Assembly (NCBI RefSeq): GCF_964186625.1
Contig: NZ_OZ075108.1
Span: 930,001-994,000 of the forward strand
Length of the DNA: 64,000 nucleotides
Source of the DNA: Asticcacaulis sp. MM231
GTDB lineage: Bacteria; Pseudomonadota; Alphaproteobacteria; Caulobacterales; Caulobacteraceae
Direction of reading: 5' to 3'
Shown here: piece after piece, positions 19,116 to 27,616 of the stretch
Layout of the letters: each line of letters opens with the position of its first letter
How positions within the stretch are numbered: the first letter of the stretch is position 1
Program-made: the position numbers and the translations under genes
Notes under the pieces: generated by a model
The model's database searches: none
Seen by the model: only the letters and a program-made list of their open reading frames with translations
What the model was told of the DNA's origin: nothing

Positions 19116-19498
19116 TGGCCGTCACCATCATCCAATCAGCAGTCGCGGAAATCATTGGCGGTATGCCAGTAAGCATGGCTGCATCCAAATACGGCATCGC
19201 GCTTTCGACGCTTTATAAGCACGTGCCTCAAGACCCGCAGAGCGCCCTGGCGCGCCGTTATGCGAGCTATGCCGCGCGGTCGCTGGAAAGTATGTCGAAG
19301 GCGCAGGCAGCGAAGGCGACCAGCCTCAAGGAAGAAATCCAGGCGGAGTCGGCTTTGCGCCGTCAGGCCCGCCAGATTGTACTACGCGCCAAGCAACCGC
19401 TGTTCAAAGCAAACGTCGATAAAGCTTCTGAGGCTCTGGCTTCCGGCTTCACCGAGCGGCAGATCATGATGCAGTTGACCGGGGGTGCACATGGGTAA
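19115..19498 (+). CDS. hypothetical early phage protein with helix-turn-helix
   Basis: 127 residues. A possible Psq-type helix-turn-helix lies near the N-terminus (VSMAASKYGIALSTLYKHV); the rest is a long Ala/Lys-rich helix (SKAQAAKATSLKEEIQAESALRRQARQ) that may be a coiled coil. TAATG coupling to the methyltransferase. No further assignment. Confidence 0.65.
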   Translation: MAVTIIQSAVAEIIGGMPVSMAASKYGIALSTLYKHVPQDPQSALARRYASYAARSLESMSKAQAAKATSLKEEIQAESALRRQARQIVLRAKQPLFKANVDKASEALASGFTERQIMMQLTGGAHG

Positions 19499-19964
19499 GC
19501 GCAAGCCCGCCTTCCATCCTGACCAGGGAGATTTCTTCGCCTTCGAGCTGCCGAGCCCGACACCACCTGCCGATCGGGAAGGTGCGCTGGCCGGTATCGA
19601 CAAGCGCGTGGCCTCGGCGGTCGCGCTGATGATCCTGCAATCCGGTCTCGGCCGGCATGAGGTGGCCATCAACGTGTCTGAAGTTCTCGACGACACCGTC
19701 ACCAAGGCCATGCTTGACGCCTATGCCAGTGAAGCCCGCGAGGGGCACAACATCAGCGCCGGGCGTCTGCTGGCCCTGACAGCCGTCACAGGTGGCTACG
19801 GCATCCTCAACGGCCTCCTGCGCGAGATCGGCGCGACTGTTCTGGTGGGTCAGGAAATCCTGACGGCCCAACTCGGCCATAAAGAACGCCAGATGAAGAT
19901 TTTGGCCGAAGAAATCGCCGTGCTGAAGCGCAGCGCGCCCCTGATCACGAAGGGCAGACGATGA
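19491..19964 (+). CDS. hypothetical early phage protein
   Basis: 157 residues, largely helical, with a Gly/Ala-rich middle (ALTAVTGGYGILNGLLREIG). The layout resembles uncharacterised proteins upstream of MuA in other transposable phages. ATG 19491 is preferred; it overlaps the previous gene and ends in an ATGA overlap with the next. Confidence 0.6.
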   Translation: MGKRKPAFHPDQGDFFAFELPSPTPPADREGALAGIDKRVASAVALMILQSGLGRHEVAINVSEVLDDTVTKAMLDAYASEAREGHNISAGRLLALTAVTGGYGILNGLLREIGATVLVGQEILTAQLGHKERQMKILAEEIAVLKRSAPLITKGRR

Positions 19965-20290
19965 GCCAGACCTGCAAAGTCTACACCCGCACCATAACGG
20001 CGCCGATCCGCATCGACCTGACCGTCGAAATGACGGAAGGCGGCCTGATCGATCATATCGAAGGCGAGATCGACGAAGGTCTCAGTGCCGCCGAAGAAAT
20101 CCGCGTCGTTCGCGCCGTCATGTTCCTCAGTTCTATGGTCCAGGCCATGCAGAACCGGGGCGACCTGATCGAAGATGCCCTCAACGAGCTGCCTTCAGAC
20201 GCAGATCTCGACGTCGAGCGCTCGATACTGGCCGCTCTGGCAGTCCTTCAGCGCGATATTGTCAAGACTTTCACCGGGAGGGCCGCATAG
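19961..20290 (+). CDS. hypothetical early phage protein
   Basis: 109 residues, acidic. Beta-rich N-terminus (VYTRTITAPIRIDLTVEMTEGG) and a helical C-terminus. Its TAG overlaps the GTG start of MuA, so it is made with the transposase. No family recognised. Confidence 0.6.
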   Translation: MSQTCKVYTRTITAPIRIDLTVEMTEGGLIDHIEGEIDEGLSAAEEIRVVRAVMFLSSMVQAMQNRGDLIEDALNELPSDADLDVERSILAALAVLQRDIVKTFTGRAA

Positions 20291-22341
20291 TGCAGTTGGC
20301 AATACGGGCTGGCGAGCCTGAAAAAGTATGGTTTTCGACCGGTGAGCTGGCTGACCTGGACCTTCCGGGTTTGTCTTCGAAGCGCAACCGCATGGTTGAC
20401 CTGGTCAAAGAGCTGAAATGGTCTGAGAAGTGCGATCGCGCTGGGATGGCGCTGGCACGGCCGCGCGCCGGTCGTGGCGGCGGTCTGGAGTTCCATTTCA
20501 GCATTTTGCCCCAATCAGCCATCACGGAACTGGTCAATAGAGGCCTCTTAGCGGCCTCTTACGCCCCCGTTAATGACGCGGTTGAGGCGGTGGCGCCGGT
20601 CGGCAAGAACTGGACTTGGTACGACCAGCAATCCGATAAGACCAAGGCAGAAGCCCAGCGCCGCCTGATGATCCTCCAGCGCATCGAGCTGGCGGAGAAG
20701 GCCGGGTTCGGCGCCAACAATGCCGTGGCCGAAGCCGCCAAGCAGTATGAGGTCAGCCCCGCCACCATCTGGAACTGGCGCCAATTGGTGACCGGCATCG
20801 CCGCACAGGATCGCCTGCCAGCGCTTGCGCCACGCCGGGTGGGTGGCGGCCTTAAAAAGGGCATCGACGAGGCCCTTTGGCAGCAATTCAAGACGGATTT
20901 CCTGCGCAAGTCGGCCCCGACCTATGCGGGTTGCTATGCTCGACTGGAAGAGAGCGCCAAAAAGGCCGGCTTCATTCTTCCGACATGCAAGACGCTCCAG
21001 CGCCGTCTGGAAGCCGAGGTGCCCGCCAGCGTCATCGTGTTCATGCGTGAAGGTACCAAGGCGTTACAGGAGACCATACCGTCTCAGAAGCGCACCATTT
21101 TGGGGCTTCACGCCATGGAGGCCATCAATATCGACGGCCACAAGTGGGATGTGTTTGTGCGCTTCCCGGCCAAGAACGGTCTGCCAGAGCGCATCGCACG
21201 CCCCATGACCATCGCCATGCAGGACCTTTACAGCCGCAAAATGCTGGCATGGCGCACGGGTGAGGCCGAAACCTCCACCCTGACGCGCCTGACCTTTGGA
21301 GACCTGTTCAAAAAATGGGGCATTCCAAAGCATGTGACGTCCGATAACGGCCGCGCCTTCGCCTCGAAATGGATTACCGGTGGCGCCAAGACGCGCTTCC
21401 GCTTCAAGATCAAGGACAGCGACCCGACGGGTCTGCTCACCGCACTCGGTATTGTCACCCACTGGGCGACGCCGGCACATGGCCAGGCCAAGCCGATTGA
21501 GCGCTCGTTTGGTACGCTTGAAGAGGTTATCAGCAAGCATCCGCTATGCGAGGGCGCCTATACGGGCAAGAACCCTATGGCCAAGCCGGAAAACTACGCC
21601 GAGCGCGCCATCGATCTCGATGTTTTTGAGGCGCTGATCGCCAAGGGCATGGAAGTTTACAACGCCAAGCAGGGGCGCCGCACTGAAGCCGCCCAAGGCG
21701 GATCGTTCGATGATGCCTTCTTTGCCTCTTACAAGGTCAGCGCCATCGGCCGTGCCACGGACGAGCAGCTTCGCCTGGCGTTGCTGACTGCCGACCACGT
21801 CAGGGCGAACCGCAAGACAGGTGCGGTTCAGCTCTATGGCAACACCTATTATGCCCCGGCCTTGTATGACCTGGCAGGACAGATGGTCGCCGTCCGCTTC
21901 GACCCGGATGACCTGATGAAGACGGTCTACATCTACAAGGCCACCGGCGAATATGTCTGTGAGGCTCCGATCCAGGCGGCCGTCGGCTTCTACGATGTGG
22001 ATGCCGCCAAAGATCGCGCCAAGCTCGGCGCCGGTCTGCTGAAAGCCACGCGCGAAGCCACGCGCCTTCAAAACCTCATCAGCGTTGCTGACCTGGCCGC
22101 CATGATGCCCCTCGATACTGAGGATGGCCCGGCGCCGGAAACCCCCATCATCCGACCCGTCCGGTCGCGCGGCAATGCCGTGCGCCGGCTTGCGCCAGAT
22201 GTTGCCCAGAATGACCAGGCTTTGGTCATGAACGCCTTCAGGAACGCCATCGATCAGATGCCGGAACCCCAGAAGCGTCACCGATTTTCGATTGTTGATG
22301 GTGGGCTTAGCCCAAACCAAGAGCCAGAACGGCCAAACTAA
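20290..22341 (+). CDS. Mu-type transposase A (DDE integrase fold)
   Basis: 683 residues, GTG start. Domain order as in MuA: an N-terminal enhancer-binding domain (VWFSTGELADLDLPGL, 1-75), end-binding helical domains (about 115-245), the RNase H-like core with catalytic Asp282 (INIDGH), Asp352 (TSDNGR) and Glu404 (KPIERSFG), then a beta-barrel and C-terminal tail that contacts MuB/ClpX. It catalyses integration and replicative transposition. Confidence 0.96.
   Translation: MQLAIRAGEPEKVWFSTGELADLDLPGLSSKRNRMVDLVKELKWSEKCDRAGMALARPRAGRGGGLEFHFSILPQSAITELVNRGLLAASYAPVNDAVEAVAPVGKNWTWYDQQSDKTKAEAQRRLMILQRIELAEKAGFGANNAVAEAAKQYEVSPATIWNWRQLVTGIAAQDRLPALAPRRVGGGLKKGIDEALWQQFKTDFLRKSAPTYAGCYARLEESAKKAGFILPTCKTLQRRLEAEVPASVIVFMREGTKALQETIPSQKRTILGLHAMEAINIDGHKWDVFVRFPAKNGLPERIARPMTIAMQDLYSRKMLAWRTGEAETSTLTRLTFGDLFKKWGIPKHVTSDNGRAFASKWITGGAKTRFRFKIKDSDPTGLLTALGIVTHWATPAHGQAKPIERSFGTLEEVISKHPLCEGAYTGKNPMAKPENYAERAIDLDVFEALIAKGMEVYNAKQGRRTEAAQGGSFDDAFFASYKVSAIGRATDEQLRLALLTADHVRANRKTGAVQLYGNTYYAPALYDLAGQMVAVRFDPDDLMKTVYIYKATGEYVCEAPIQAAVGFYDVDAAKDRAKLGAGLLKATREATRLQNLISVADLAAMMPLDTEDGPAPETPIIRPVRSRGNAVRRLAPDVAQNDQALVMNAFRNAIDQMPEPQKRHRFSIVDGGLSPNQEPERPN
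20548..20573 (+). repeat. phased TTAR array inside MuA gene
   Basis: TTAG, TTAC and TTAA start at 20548, 20559 and 20570, exactly 11 bp apart. Same geometry as the flanking arrays at 13852 and 57858. Confidence 0.4.
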
Positions 22342-22343
22342 AA

Positions 22344-22372
22344 GGGCGCGGGAGCTTGCACCTCCCGCGCCC
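22344..22372. promoter_or_regulatory. strong GC hairpin between MuA and MuB
   Basis: Perfect 11-bp stem GGGCGCGGGAG / CTCCCGCGCCC with a 7-base loop, 3 bp after the MuA stop. No T-tract follows, so it is not a classic terminator; it could protect or attenuate the early mRNA between genes A and B. Confidence 0.6.
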
Positions 22373-22425
22373 GCGCAACTTGCCTCTCACCAGTGGTGTT
22401 TGGCCTCACACACAGGAACCCTAGC

Positions 22426-23390
22426 ATGAATACCGTTACCAAAACAATCTTCAGCCCCGAACAGCTCGATGAGCTGCGCAAGCGGGTGCTCGACTACAAA
22501 GAGCAGACGCCCGCAAGCTGGTACGAGATCCACCAGACCACGGGTATCGGCGAAAGCACGATCCAGGCGTTTGCGCTGGGCACCTATAAGGGCAACAACC
22601 AGAACGTCGCGACCGAGGTCGAAAAGTGGTTCAAGAACGCCGAGACCATGGAGTTCTTCAGCGATATGTCGGTTGTCCCGGCCTATCAGCCAACGCCGAC
22701 TGCCCTCAATATCCGCGCCAACCTGCTCTATGCCAAACGCGGAAATTTCAACACAATCCAGGGCAATCCTGGCGTCGGCAAGTCTGAGGCCCTGGATCAC
22801 TTTGTCTGGGAATTCCAGAACGTCTGGAGGGTCACCGCGTCGCCGTCGCGCTCGACCTTCAATGCGATTATGCTGGCCATCCTCAACGCTTTCAACGTGC
22901 CGCCTGGGAACCGCACCTCGCACCAGCTTAGCGAGCTGGTCCGTCGCCAGTTTCGCAGCCGCACCGATGCGCTGCTGATCGTCGATGAGTTCAGCACCTA
23001 GGCGAAAAGGCCCTGGAAGAGCTCCGTGCCATTCATGACGACACCAAGGTTGGCCTTGTTTTCGCCGGCAACATGGAGGTCACCCGCAATATCGAAGGTA
23101 ACCGCTCGGCGCAGTTCGCCCAGCGTTATTCGCGCGTGTCGATGCGGACGATCATTGAGGTGCCGCATCCTGGCGATGTCACCGTCTTACTGGCCGCTTG
23201 GGGCGTCATGAACTCCATGGAGACCAAGTTCCTGACGAATATCGCCATGGTGCCGGGCGGCGGCGCCCTGCGCTCGATGACGAAGTGTCTGGAGTTGGCG
23301 ACCATCATTGCCCAGGGAAGCAAGGCCGAGCGCAATATCAACCACATTAAAATGGCCTGGGACCAACTCAGCGCGGGAGCGGTCGCATGA
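22426..23390 (+). pseudogene. Mu-type target-choice ATPase B, frame broken by one base
   Basis: AAA+ ATPase that binds target DNA and activates MuA. An N-terminal HTH (ASWYEIHQTTGIGESTIQAFALG) and Walker A GNPGVGKS (residues 113-120) are intact. The frame ends at TAG 22999-23001 just after IVDEFST, within Walker B. The next frame continues QHLGEKALEELRAIHDDTK to 23390, the normal rest of MuB. One missing base near 22990 (after the GAT GAG codons) explains it. Either a real mutation that would cripple transposition or a sequencing error. Start ATG 22426 has AGGAA upstream. Confidence 0.88.
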
Positions 23391-23821
23391 GCCAGATCAG
23401 ACACACATCCAGCCTTGAAGCGGTCCTGCGCATCATGCGCCGCACCCGCGAGAGCGCCGATCACCACCACGAAACCACGCTTTCCATCGTTCACCTGGAC
23501 ACATGGATTTCGATGTTGGGCGCGGTTCATGCCGATCTGGCCGAACGCGAACTCGCGGTCGTGCGCGCTGAAGCGGGCCTTAAATCACCGGCCACCCGTG
23601 ATGGCGATCGCCTCGACGCCGCCTATGCCGAAAACATGCTGCGCAACGGCATGAGCGCCATCGAGCGCCTGGCGCTTCAGGCGATGAAGCACCCGGACGC
23701 GACCCCGCAGGACCGCTGCGCCATGAAGATGGATGCCGCGGTGATCCTGGACGCGCTGGAACACCTGACGCTGGGCGTTGTCCGCCCTGAATTTAATCCC
23801 GAAACCGACACAGGAGCCTGA
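23387..23821 (+). CDS. hypothetical early phage protein
   Basis: 144 residues, mostly helical, with a His cluster (ESADHHHET) and repeated Met/Ala-rich helices. ATGA overlap with the end of muB and five bases before the DUF3164 gene. No family recognised. Confidence 0.6.
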   Translation: MSQIRHTSSLEAVLRIMRRTRESADHHHETTLSIVHLDTWISMLGAVHADLAERELAVVRAEAGLKSPATRDGDRLDAAYAENMLRNGMSAIERLALQAMKHPDATPQDRCAMKMDAAVILDALEHLTLGVVRPEFNPETDTGA

Positions 23822-23825
23822 ATCC

Positions 23826-24548
23826 ATGGACGATCTCGAAATCATCACAAGCAAAGATGCCCTGGCTGATGAAATGGCCAGCATTGCTGCCGAACTAGAT
23901 ACCGAAAACGCCCCCAAGCTCGATGACGGTGTCGTCGAGCATGGGGGTCGCAAATACATGCGTCTGGCCAACGGTGGCCTGCAATTGGTGGAAAACATCC
24001 GTCCGCAGTCCCTGCTTCAGGACCAGGTTGTGCGCAAACTGATCGCCGAGGCCAAGGCTCTTTCCGGCAAGGTTCAGACCTTCCGCGACCATGCGCTCGA
24101 CGAGGTCGAAACCTTCGTTGACGTTCTTAACGAGCGGTACGGCGCCAAGCGCGGCGGTGAGAAGGGCAACGTGTCTCTTGTCACCGTCGATCAGACCATG
24201 AAGGTCGAGCGCTCGATCGGCGAGTTCATCGACTTCGGCCCGGAGTTGGAGAGTGCTCGCGCGCTCTTCAACGAGTGCGTCCAGGAGTGGGGCGAGTTCG
24301 CCAAGGCCGAGCTGGTGTCCATGGTCAATCGCGGCTTCCAGCTCTCGAAGGGCAAGGTCAACCGCTCAGCCTTGCTTGGCCTGCTTCAGGTCCAATCGGA
24401 AGATCAGCGCTGGAAGGATGCACAGCTTGCTCTTCAGGAGGCCATCGTTGTCGTCGCCCGTAAGGCCTATCCGCGTTTCTATGAAAAGGACGCACGCGGC
24501 AAGTGGGTGGCCATCAGCATCGATCTGGCATCGGGAGCTGCGTCATGA
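23826..24548 (+). CDS. DUF3164 family phage protein
   Basis: 240 residues. Matches the DUF3164 proteins found after MuB in Mu-like phages: KYMRLANGGLQLVENIRPQSLLQDQVVRKLI, a helical middle, and the C-terminal FEKD-like AYPRFYEKDARGKWVAISIDLAS. Start 23826 has AGGAG upstream. Role unknown, early region. Confidence 0.8.
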   Translation: MDDLEIITSKDALADEMASIAAELDTENAPKLDDGVVEHGGRKYMRLANGGLQLVENIRPQSLLQDQVVRKLIAEAKALSGKVQTFRDHALDEVETFVDVLNERYGAKRGGEKGNVSLVTVDQTMKVERSIGEFIDFGPELESARALFNECVQEWGEFAKAELVSMVNRGFQLSKGKVNRSALLGLLQVQSEDQRWKDAQLALQEAIVVVARKAYPRFYEKDARGKWVAISIDLASGAAS

Positions 24549-24700
24549 GCCGGGCCTTCGTCAGACGCCGCCGCGCAGGCATAGAAATCACCGGCCGCCG
24601 CTTTAGCCTTACCGTCGCCCTGATCTGGCTCGGCCTGATCATGATCGTCGGTGGCAGCTGGGCCTCCTTCGTCATCTTCATCCAGAGTGTTCTGTTATGA
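24545..24700 (+). CDS. 51-residue membrane protein
   Basis: Basic N-terminus (RAFVRRRRAG) then one transmembrane helix (TVALIWLGLIMIVGGSWASFVIFI). ATGA overlaps on both sides place it inside the early operon. Function unknown. Confidence 0.6.
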   Translation: MSRAFVRRRRAGIEITGRRFSLTVALIWLGLIMIVGGSWASFVIFIQSVLL

Positions 24701-24939
24701 AAATCACCCGTCAAATGTGCTGCCAGCTTGTCAGCATTTCCGCGCTTCAGGCGGCCATGCCTGACGTTCTGTCCCCCTTCGAGGCTGAGACTGTCCAGAC
24801 CGCGAAGGATCGTGCCCTGGGGCTGAAGCGGGACGCGGAGACAACAGCCGAAGAGTGGCATGTCGTCGAAACGGCGCATGAGGTGCTTCGTAAGGCCCTG
24901 AGCGAACGCGGCACGCATTTCGCGGCCGACACAGCCTGA
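24697..24939 (+). CDS. hypothetical phage protein
   Basis: 80 residues, helical, acidic; no motif recognised. Coupled to the preceding membrane protein. Followed by 114 bp of non-coding DNA with short GC-rich hairpins. Confidence 0.55.
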   Translation: MKITRQMCCQLVSISALQAAMPDVLSPFEAETVQTAKDRALGLKRDAETTAEEWHVVETAHEVLRKALSERGTHFAADTA

Positions 24940-25053
24940 CGGTGCCAGCCGTCGTCTAAGACCAGGCCGAAACGCCGTGACCCCGTGAGGGGCACTGGCG
25001 TCTTCCCGTTAGGCGGGGACTGACGAGGCCGTCAGAGATATCAGGAACACACA

Positions 25054-25293
25054 ATGGCTAAGCCGTTCAAATTTAAGCAGCGCACGATCCAGATGCCTTG
25101 GTCAGAGTCGTGCCGTGCGTGGTTCGACCTTCATGAAGACGAAGAGTCTCCGGCCTTTTACAGCGTCATCATTCAACTGAAAAAGCTGACCTATACCTGT
25201 AGCGTCAAAGGAAAAGACGGCTGGCGCAATCATTACAACATGTCCAGTGCGAACTTCCTCAACCTTGAAATTTTGAAGGCGCATCAGTCATGA
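25054..25293 (+). CDS. hypothetical phage protein
   Basis: 79 residues, beta-rich (PAFYSVIIQLKKLTYTCSVKGKDG). AGGAA before the ATG. ATGA overlap with the GemA gene. No family recognised. Confidence 0.6.
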   Translation: MAKPFKFKQRTIQMPWSESCRAWFDLHEDEESPAFYSVIIQLKKLTYTCSVKGKDGWRNHYNMSSANFLNLEILKAHQS

Positions 25294-25808
25294 GCGCCGC
25301 CATCGCCAAAATCCATATCGCCAAGAAAGAGACCGGCATCCATGAGGATGATTACCGGTCTTTGTTGATGCGCCTTACGGGCCAGAACACGGCCAAGGGC
25401 CTGAGCGATGCCCAGGCCGGCCGCGTTTTGGAAGAATTCAAGACCCACCTGGGCTGGAAGCCGAAGCTTGTCCAGGGCGGCCGCAAGGCGACCGCAGCCC
25501 GCAAGGTCTCCGCCGCTAACCATCCGTCGGCCCGCAAGGCGCGTGCGTTGTGGATCTCGCTCTATCAACTGGGCGCCATTACCGACAGTTCCGAAAAGGC
25601 GCTGGAGGCCTTCGCGCGCCGCCAGCTCGGTTGCGATCGCATGGCCTGGGCGGATCAACAGCAGATGTTTAAGCTGATCGAGGCGCTGAAGGCCATGGCG
25701 GAGCGCAATGGCTGGAGCCAGGACGTCGCCGGCATCGCGCTCGCCGAACAAACCGCCGTGCTGAAGGCGCGCTTAGATGCCGCCATTCGCGCCAAGCAAG
25801 GGAAATAG
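25290..25808 (+). CDS. gemA: GemA/gp16-like regulatory protein
   Basis: 172 residues of the Mu gp16 (GemA) family: AAIAKIHIAKKETGIHEDDYRSLLMRLTG, then an HPSARKARALWISLYQLGAI segment and FARRQLGCDRMAWAD. In Mu, GemA modulates host gene expression and DNA supercoiling. Position between early and middle genes agrees with Mu. Confidence 0.88.
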   Translation: MSAAIAKIHIAKKETGIHEDDYRSLLMRLTGQNTAKGLSDAQAGRVLEEFKTHLGWKPKLVQGGRKATAARKVSAANHPSARKARALWISLYQLGAITDSSEKALEAFARRQLGCDRMAWADQQQMFKLIEALKAMAERNGWSQDVAGIALAEQTAVLKARLDAAIRAKQGK

Positions 25809-25810
25809 CC

Positions 25811-26053
25811 ATGTCCTCCGCCGCACCGCTGCTCGATCTGATCGCTGAAGACGCACACCAGGAATTGGTGGAAGTCGCGCGCGAAGACGTGCGTGCAGCG
25901 GAAGAGGCACGTGACAAAGCCGAACGTGACGTCTTAAGAGCCCCTCAAGGCAAGGTTAAGGCGCGCTGGGCGTTGTTCTATCGTGCTGCTCACACGCTCC
26001 TGAAGGCGGAGATTACACTGTCGCGGTTGATGAAGGAGAGCGCCAATGGGTGA
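25811..26053 (+). CDS. hypothetical phage protein
   Basis: 80 residues, a long charged helix (ARE-DVRAAEEARDKAERDVLRA) likely coiled-coil. Overlaps the next gene by 8 bp. A phased TTAA/TCAA/TTAA set with 11-bp spacing lies inside it (25934-25959). Confidence 0.55.
   Translation: MSSAAPLLDLIAEDAHQELVEVAREDVRAAEEARDKAERDVLRAPQGKVKARWALFYRAAHTLLKAEITLSRLMKESANG
25934..25959 (+). repeat. phased TTAA/TCAA/TTAA array
   Basis: Units start at 25934, 25945 and 25956, exactly 11 bp apart; the middle one is degenerate (TCAA). Confidence 0.35.
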
Positions 26054-26405
26054 TATCTCGATGCAACATATCGCCGCCGCGATCGGTACGGACGCAGCCC
26101 GCAAATTTGAGGAAGTCCTGGGCGGCCGTCGTTTCGTCATTCCGCAAAAGATTGGTATCCATCACCCGATCGGCGACGTCATCGGCATTGAGGCCGGTGA
26201 AGTGCTCTCGGCCGCCCTGGCCGGATCGATCATCGACGTGCCCGTGACAGCCAGAAAACGTGCTCTTGTCGAGCGGGCCTTGTCAGAAGGCAAATCTGTC
26301 AATACGATTGCACGGACCTATCTATGCACCCCGCGCTACGTGCAGAAGATCAAGGCAACGAGATCGGCGGTGGAAGCCGAAGCCAAGCAAGGGAAGTTGT
26401 TCTGA
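26046..26405 (+). CDS. Mor/C-family middle-operon transcription activator
   Basis: 119 residues. The core GGRRFVIPQKIGIHHPIGDVIG ... IDVPVTARKRALVERALSEGKSVNTIARTYLCTPRYVQKI matches the Mor family: a beta dimerisation part then a C-terminal HTH. In Mu, Mor switches on middle transcription after the early genes. The late genes begin just downstream. Confidence 0.85.
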   Translation: MGDISMQHIAAAIGTDAARKFEEVLGGRRFVIPQKIGIHHPIGDVIGIEAGEVLSAALAGSIIDVPVTARKRALVERALSEGKSVNTIARTYLCTPRYVQKIKATRSAVEAEAKQGKLF

Positions 26406-26596
26406 TGACCAGAGAGGATTTTGAGAAAGGCCTTGCCACTCGCCTCGCTAAGTTTGAAGGTCAGTCTCTGTCCGAGGCCGTTGTCGCGCCTTTTCATGCT
26501 GAATTGGCGGCAGCAATTGATGAGGCAGAACAGGCTGGTCTATCTATGCCGTTGTCTGCCAAAGGCGGTAAAGCCTATTTCCGGCCGCTCGCCTGA
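26405..26596 (+). CDS. small hypothetical phage protein
   Basis: 63 residues; helical N-terminus (REDFEKGLATRLAKFEGQSLSEAV) and short C-terminal strand. TGATG overlap with the Mor-like gene. Its stop lies in a palindromic sequence at 26592-26607. Confidence 0.55.
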   Translation: MTREDFEKGLATRLAKFEGQSLSEAVVAPFHAELAAAIDEAEQAGLSMPLSAKGGKAYFRPLA

Positions 26597-26607
26597 ACCT
26601 GTTCAGG
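26592..26607. promoter_or_regulatory. palindrome before the lysis/late genes
   Basis: CCTGAAC-CT-GTTCAGG, overlapping the preceding stop and about 40 bp before the endolysin start. It could be an activator site (Mor or C) or a hairpin. A related but wider CTGAAC-N7-GTTCAG occurs at 37692-37710. Confidence 0.35.
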
Positions 26608-26644
26608 TTAGAACGAAGCCGCCAACCCGCCCATTGTGGCGGGC

Positions 26645-27280
26645 ATGGCTGGGAAAAAATCACCAATTCTGACACCGCTCTACGGTAGCGACGCAAGGTT
26701 CATTCACCTGGCGGCGACCGTCCTTGATATCGAGGGCGGTTATTCGAACCATAAGAGTGATAACGGCGGCGAGACGCAATATGGCATCTCCCTTCGCTTC
26801 CTCAAAAGCGAAGGCAAGCTGATTGACCTCAATCAAGACGGTCGCGCCGATCTCGATCTGGATTTCGATGGCGATATCGACGGCGCGGATATCCGCCTCC
26901 TGACCAAGGAAGCCGCCAAAAACCTCTATTACCTCTGCTTCTGGGAGAGGCTAAGCCTCAAGACGCTGCCGACCTTTATCGACGGTGCTGTGCTTGACCA
27001 GGCTATCAATGGCGGCGCTTCGGCTGCTGTGAAGATGCTCCAGCGCGCCTGTAACCGTTTCGCCATCGTACCCGATCTGAAGGTTGACGGCGATCTGGGC
27101 TTCAAGACCCGTTCGCGCCTCTGGGAGATCAAGAGCTTTGGCAATGGTATTCCGAAGCTGATCTCTAACTATCGCCAGGAAGCCGAGGTCCGTTACAACG
27201 CCATCGCCAGGGCTGACCCTAAGCAGGTTATTTTCCTCGACGGCTGGGTCAAGCGGGCGCGGAGGCTTGGCGATGTCTGA
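26645..27280 (+). CDS. GH108-type endolysin with EF-hand-like insertion
   Basis: 211 residues. The catalytic motif EGGYSNHKSDNGGETQYGIS (Glu30) marks a glycoside hydrolase 108 N-acetylmuramidase that cuts the peptidoglycan glycan chain at lysis. An insertion at residues 61-82 (DLNQDGRADLDLD, DGDIDGAD) looks like one or two calcium-binding EF-hand loops. A C-terminal peptidoglycan-binding-like part follows. GTG 26636 is an alternative start. Confidence 0.85.
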   Translation: MAGKKSPILTPLYGSDARFIHLAATVLDIEGGYSNHKSDNGGETQYGISLRFLKSEGKLIDLNQDGRADLDLDFDGDIDGADIRLLTKEAAKNLYYLCFWERLSLKTLPTFIDGAVLDQAINGGASAAVKMLQRACNRFAIVPDLKVDGDLGFKTRSRLWEIKSFGNGIPKLISNYRQEAEVRYNAIARADPKQVIFLDGWVKRARRLGDV

Positions 27281-27530
27281 GCCTGATCCCGTTGAGCCTG
27301 CTCCCATCCGTGACCCTTTGGTCGACCGTGCGCGGTCGATCTATCTTTATGTCGTGGCCCTGATCGCGCTCGTCCAGGGCGTCGGTATCCCCGTCGCGGC
27401 CGGATTCGGCATCACCATCCCCGCCATGTCGCTTATGGGCCTGATGATCATCGTGGCGCCCGCGATCGCCTTCATGTTCGGCAAGTCCTTTGAGCAGGTC
27501 ATGAAGGCCTGGAAGGCGGTGCGCCCATGA
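27273..27530 (+). CDS. holin-like membrane protein
   Basis: 85 residues with two hydrophobic helices (IYLYVVALIALVQGVGIPVAAGF and MSLMGLMIIVAPAIAFMFG) and a short charged tail, directly after the endolysin and before Rz-like genes. This context and topology suggest a class II holin; no sequence family confirms it. Confidence 0.65.
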   Translation: MSEPDPVEPAPIRDPLVDRARSIYLYVVALIALVQGVGIPVAAGFGITIPAMSLMGLMIIVAPAIAFMFGKSFEQVMKAWKAVRP

Positions 27531-27616
27531 TCCGTTTCCTTGGCTTCGTCATTTTGATTGTGGTGATGACGGCGTGCTTTCTCACCGAGCACCTGGAGCC
27601 CGATCATGAAATTTGA
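27527..27616 (+). CDS. 29-residue membrane/lipoprotein-like microprotein in the lysis cassette
   Basis: ATGA overlap with the holin-like stop; its own stop lies within the next gene. Sequence starts MIRFLGFVILIVVMTACF: a hydrophobic helix ending in a lipobox-like VMTAC. Could be a second lysis regulator; translation is not proven. Confidence 0.4.
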   Translation: MIRFLGFVILIVVMTACFLTEHLEPDHEI

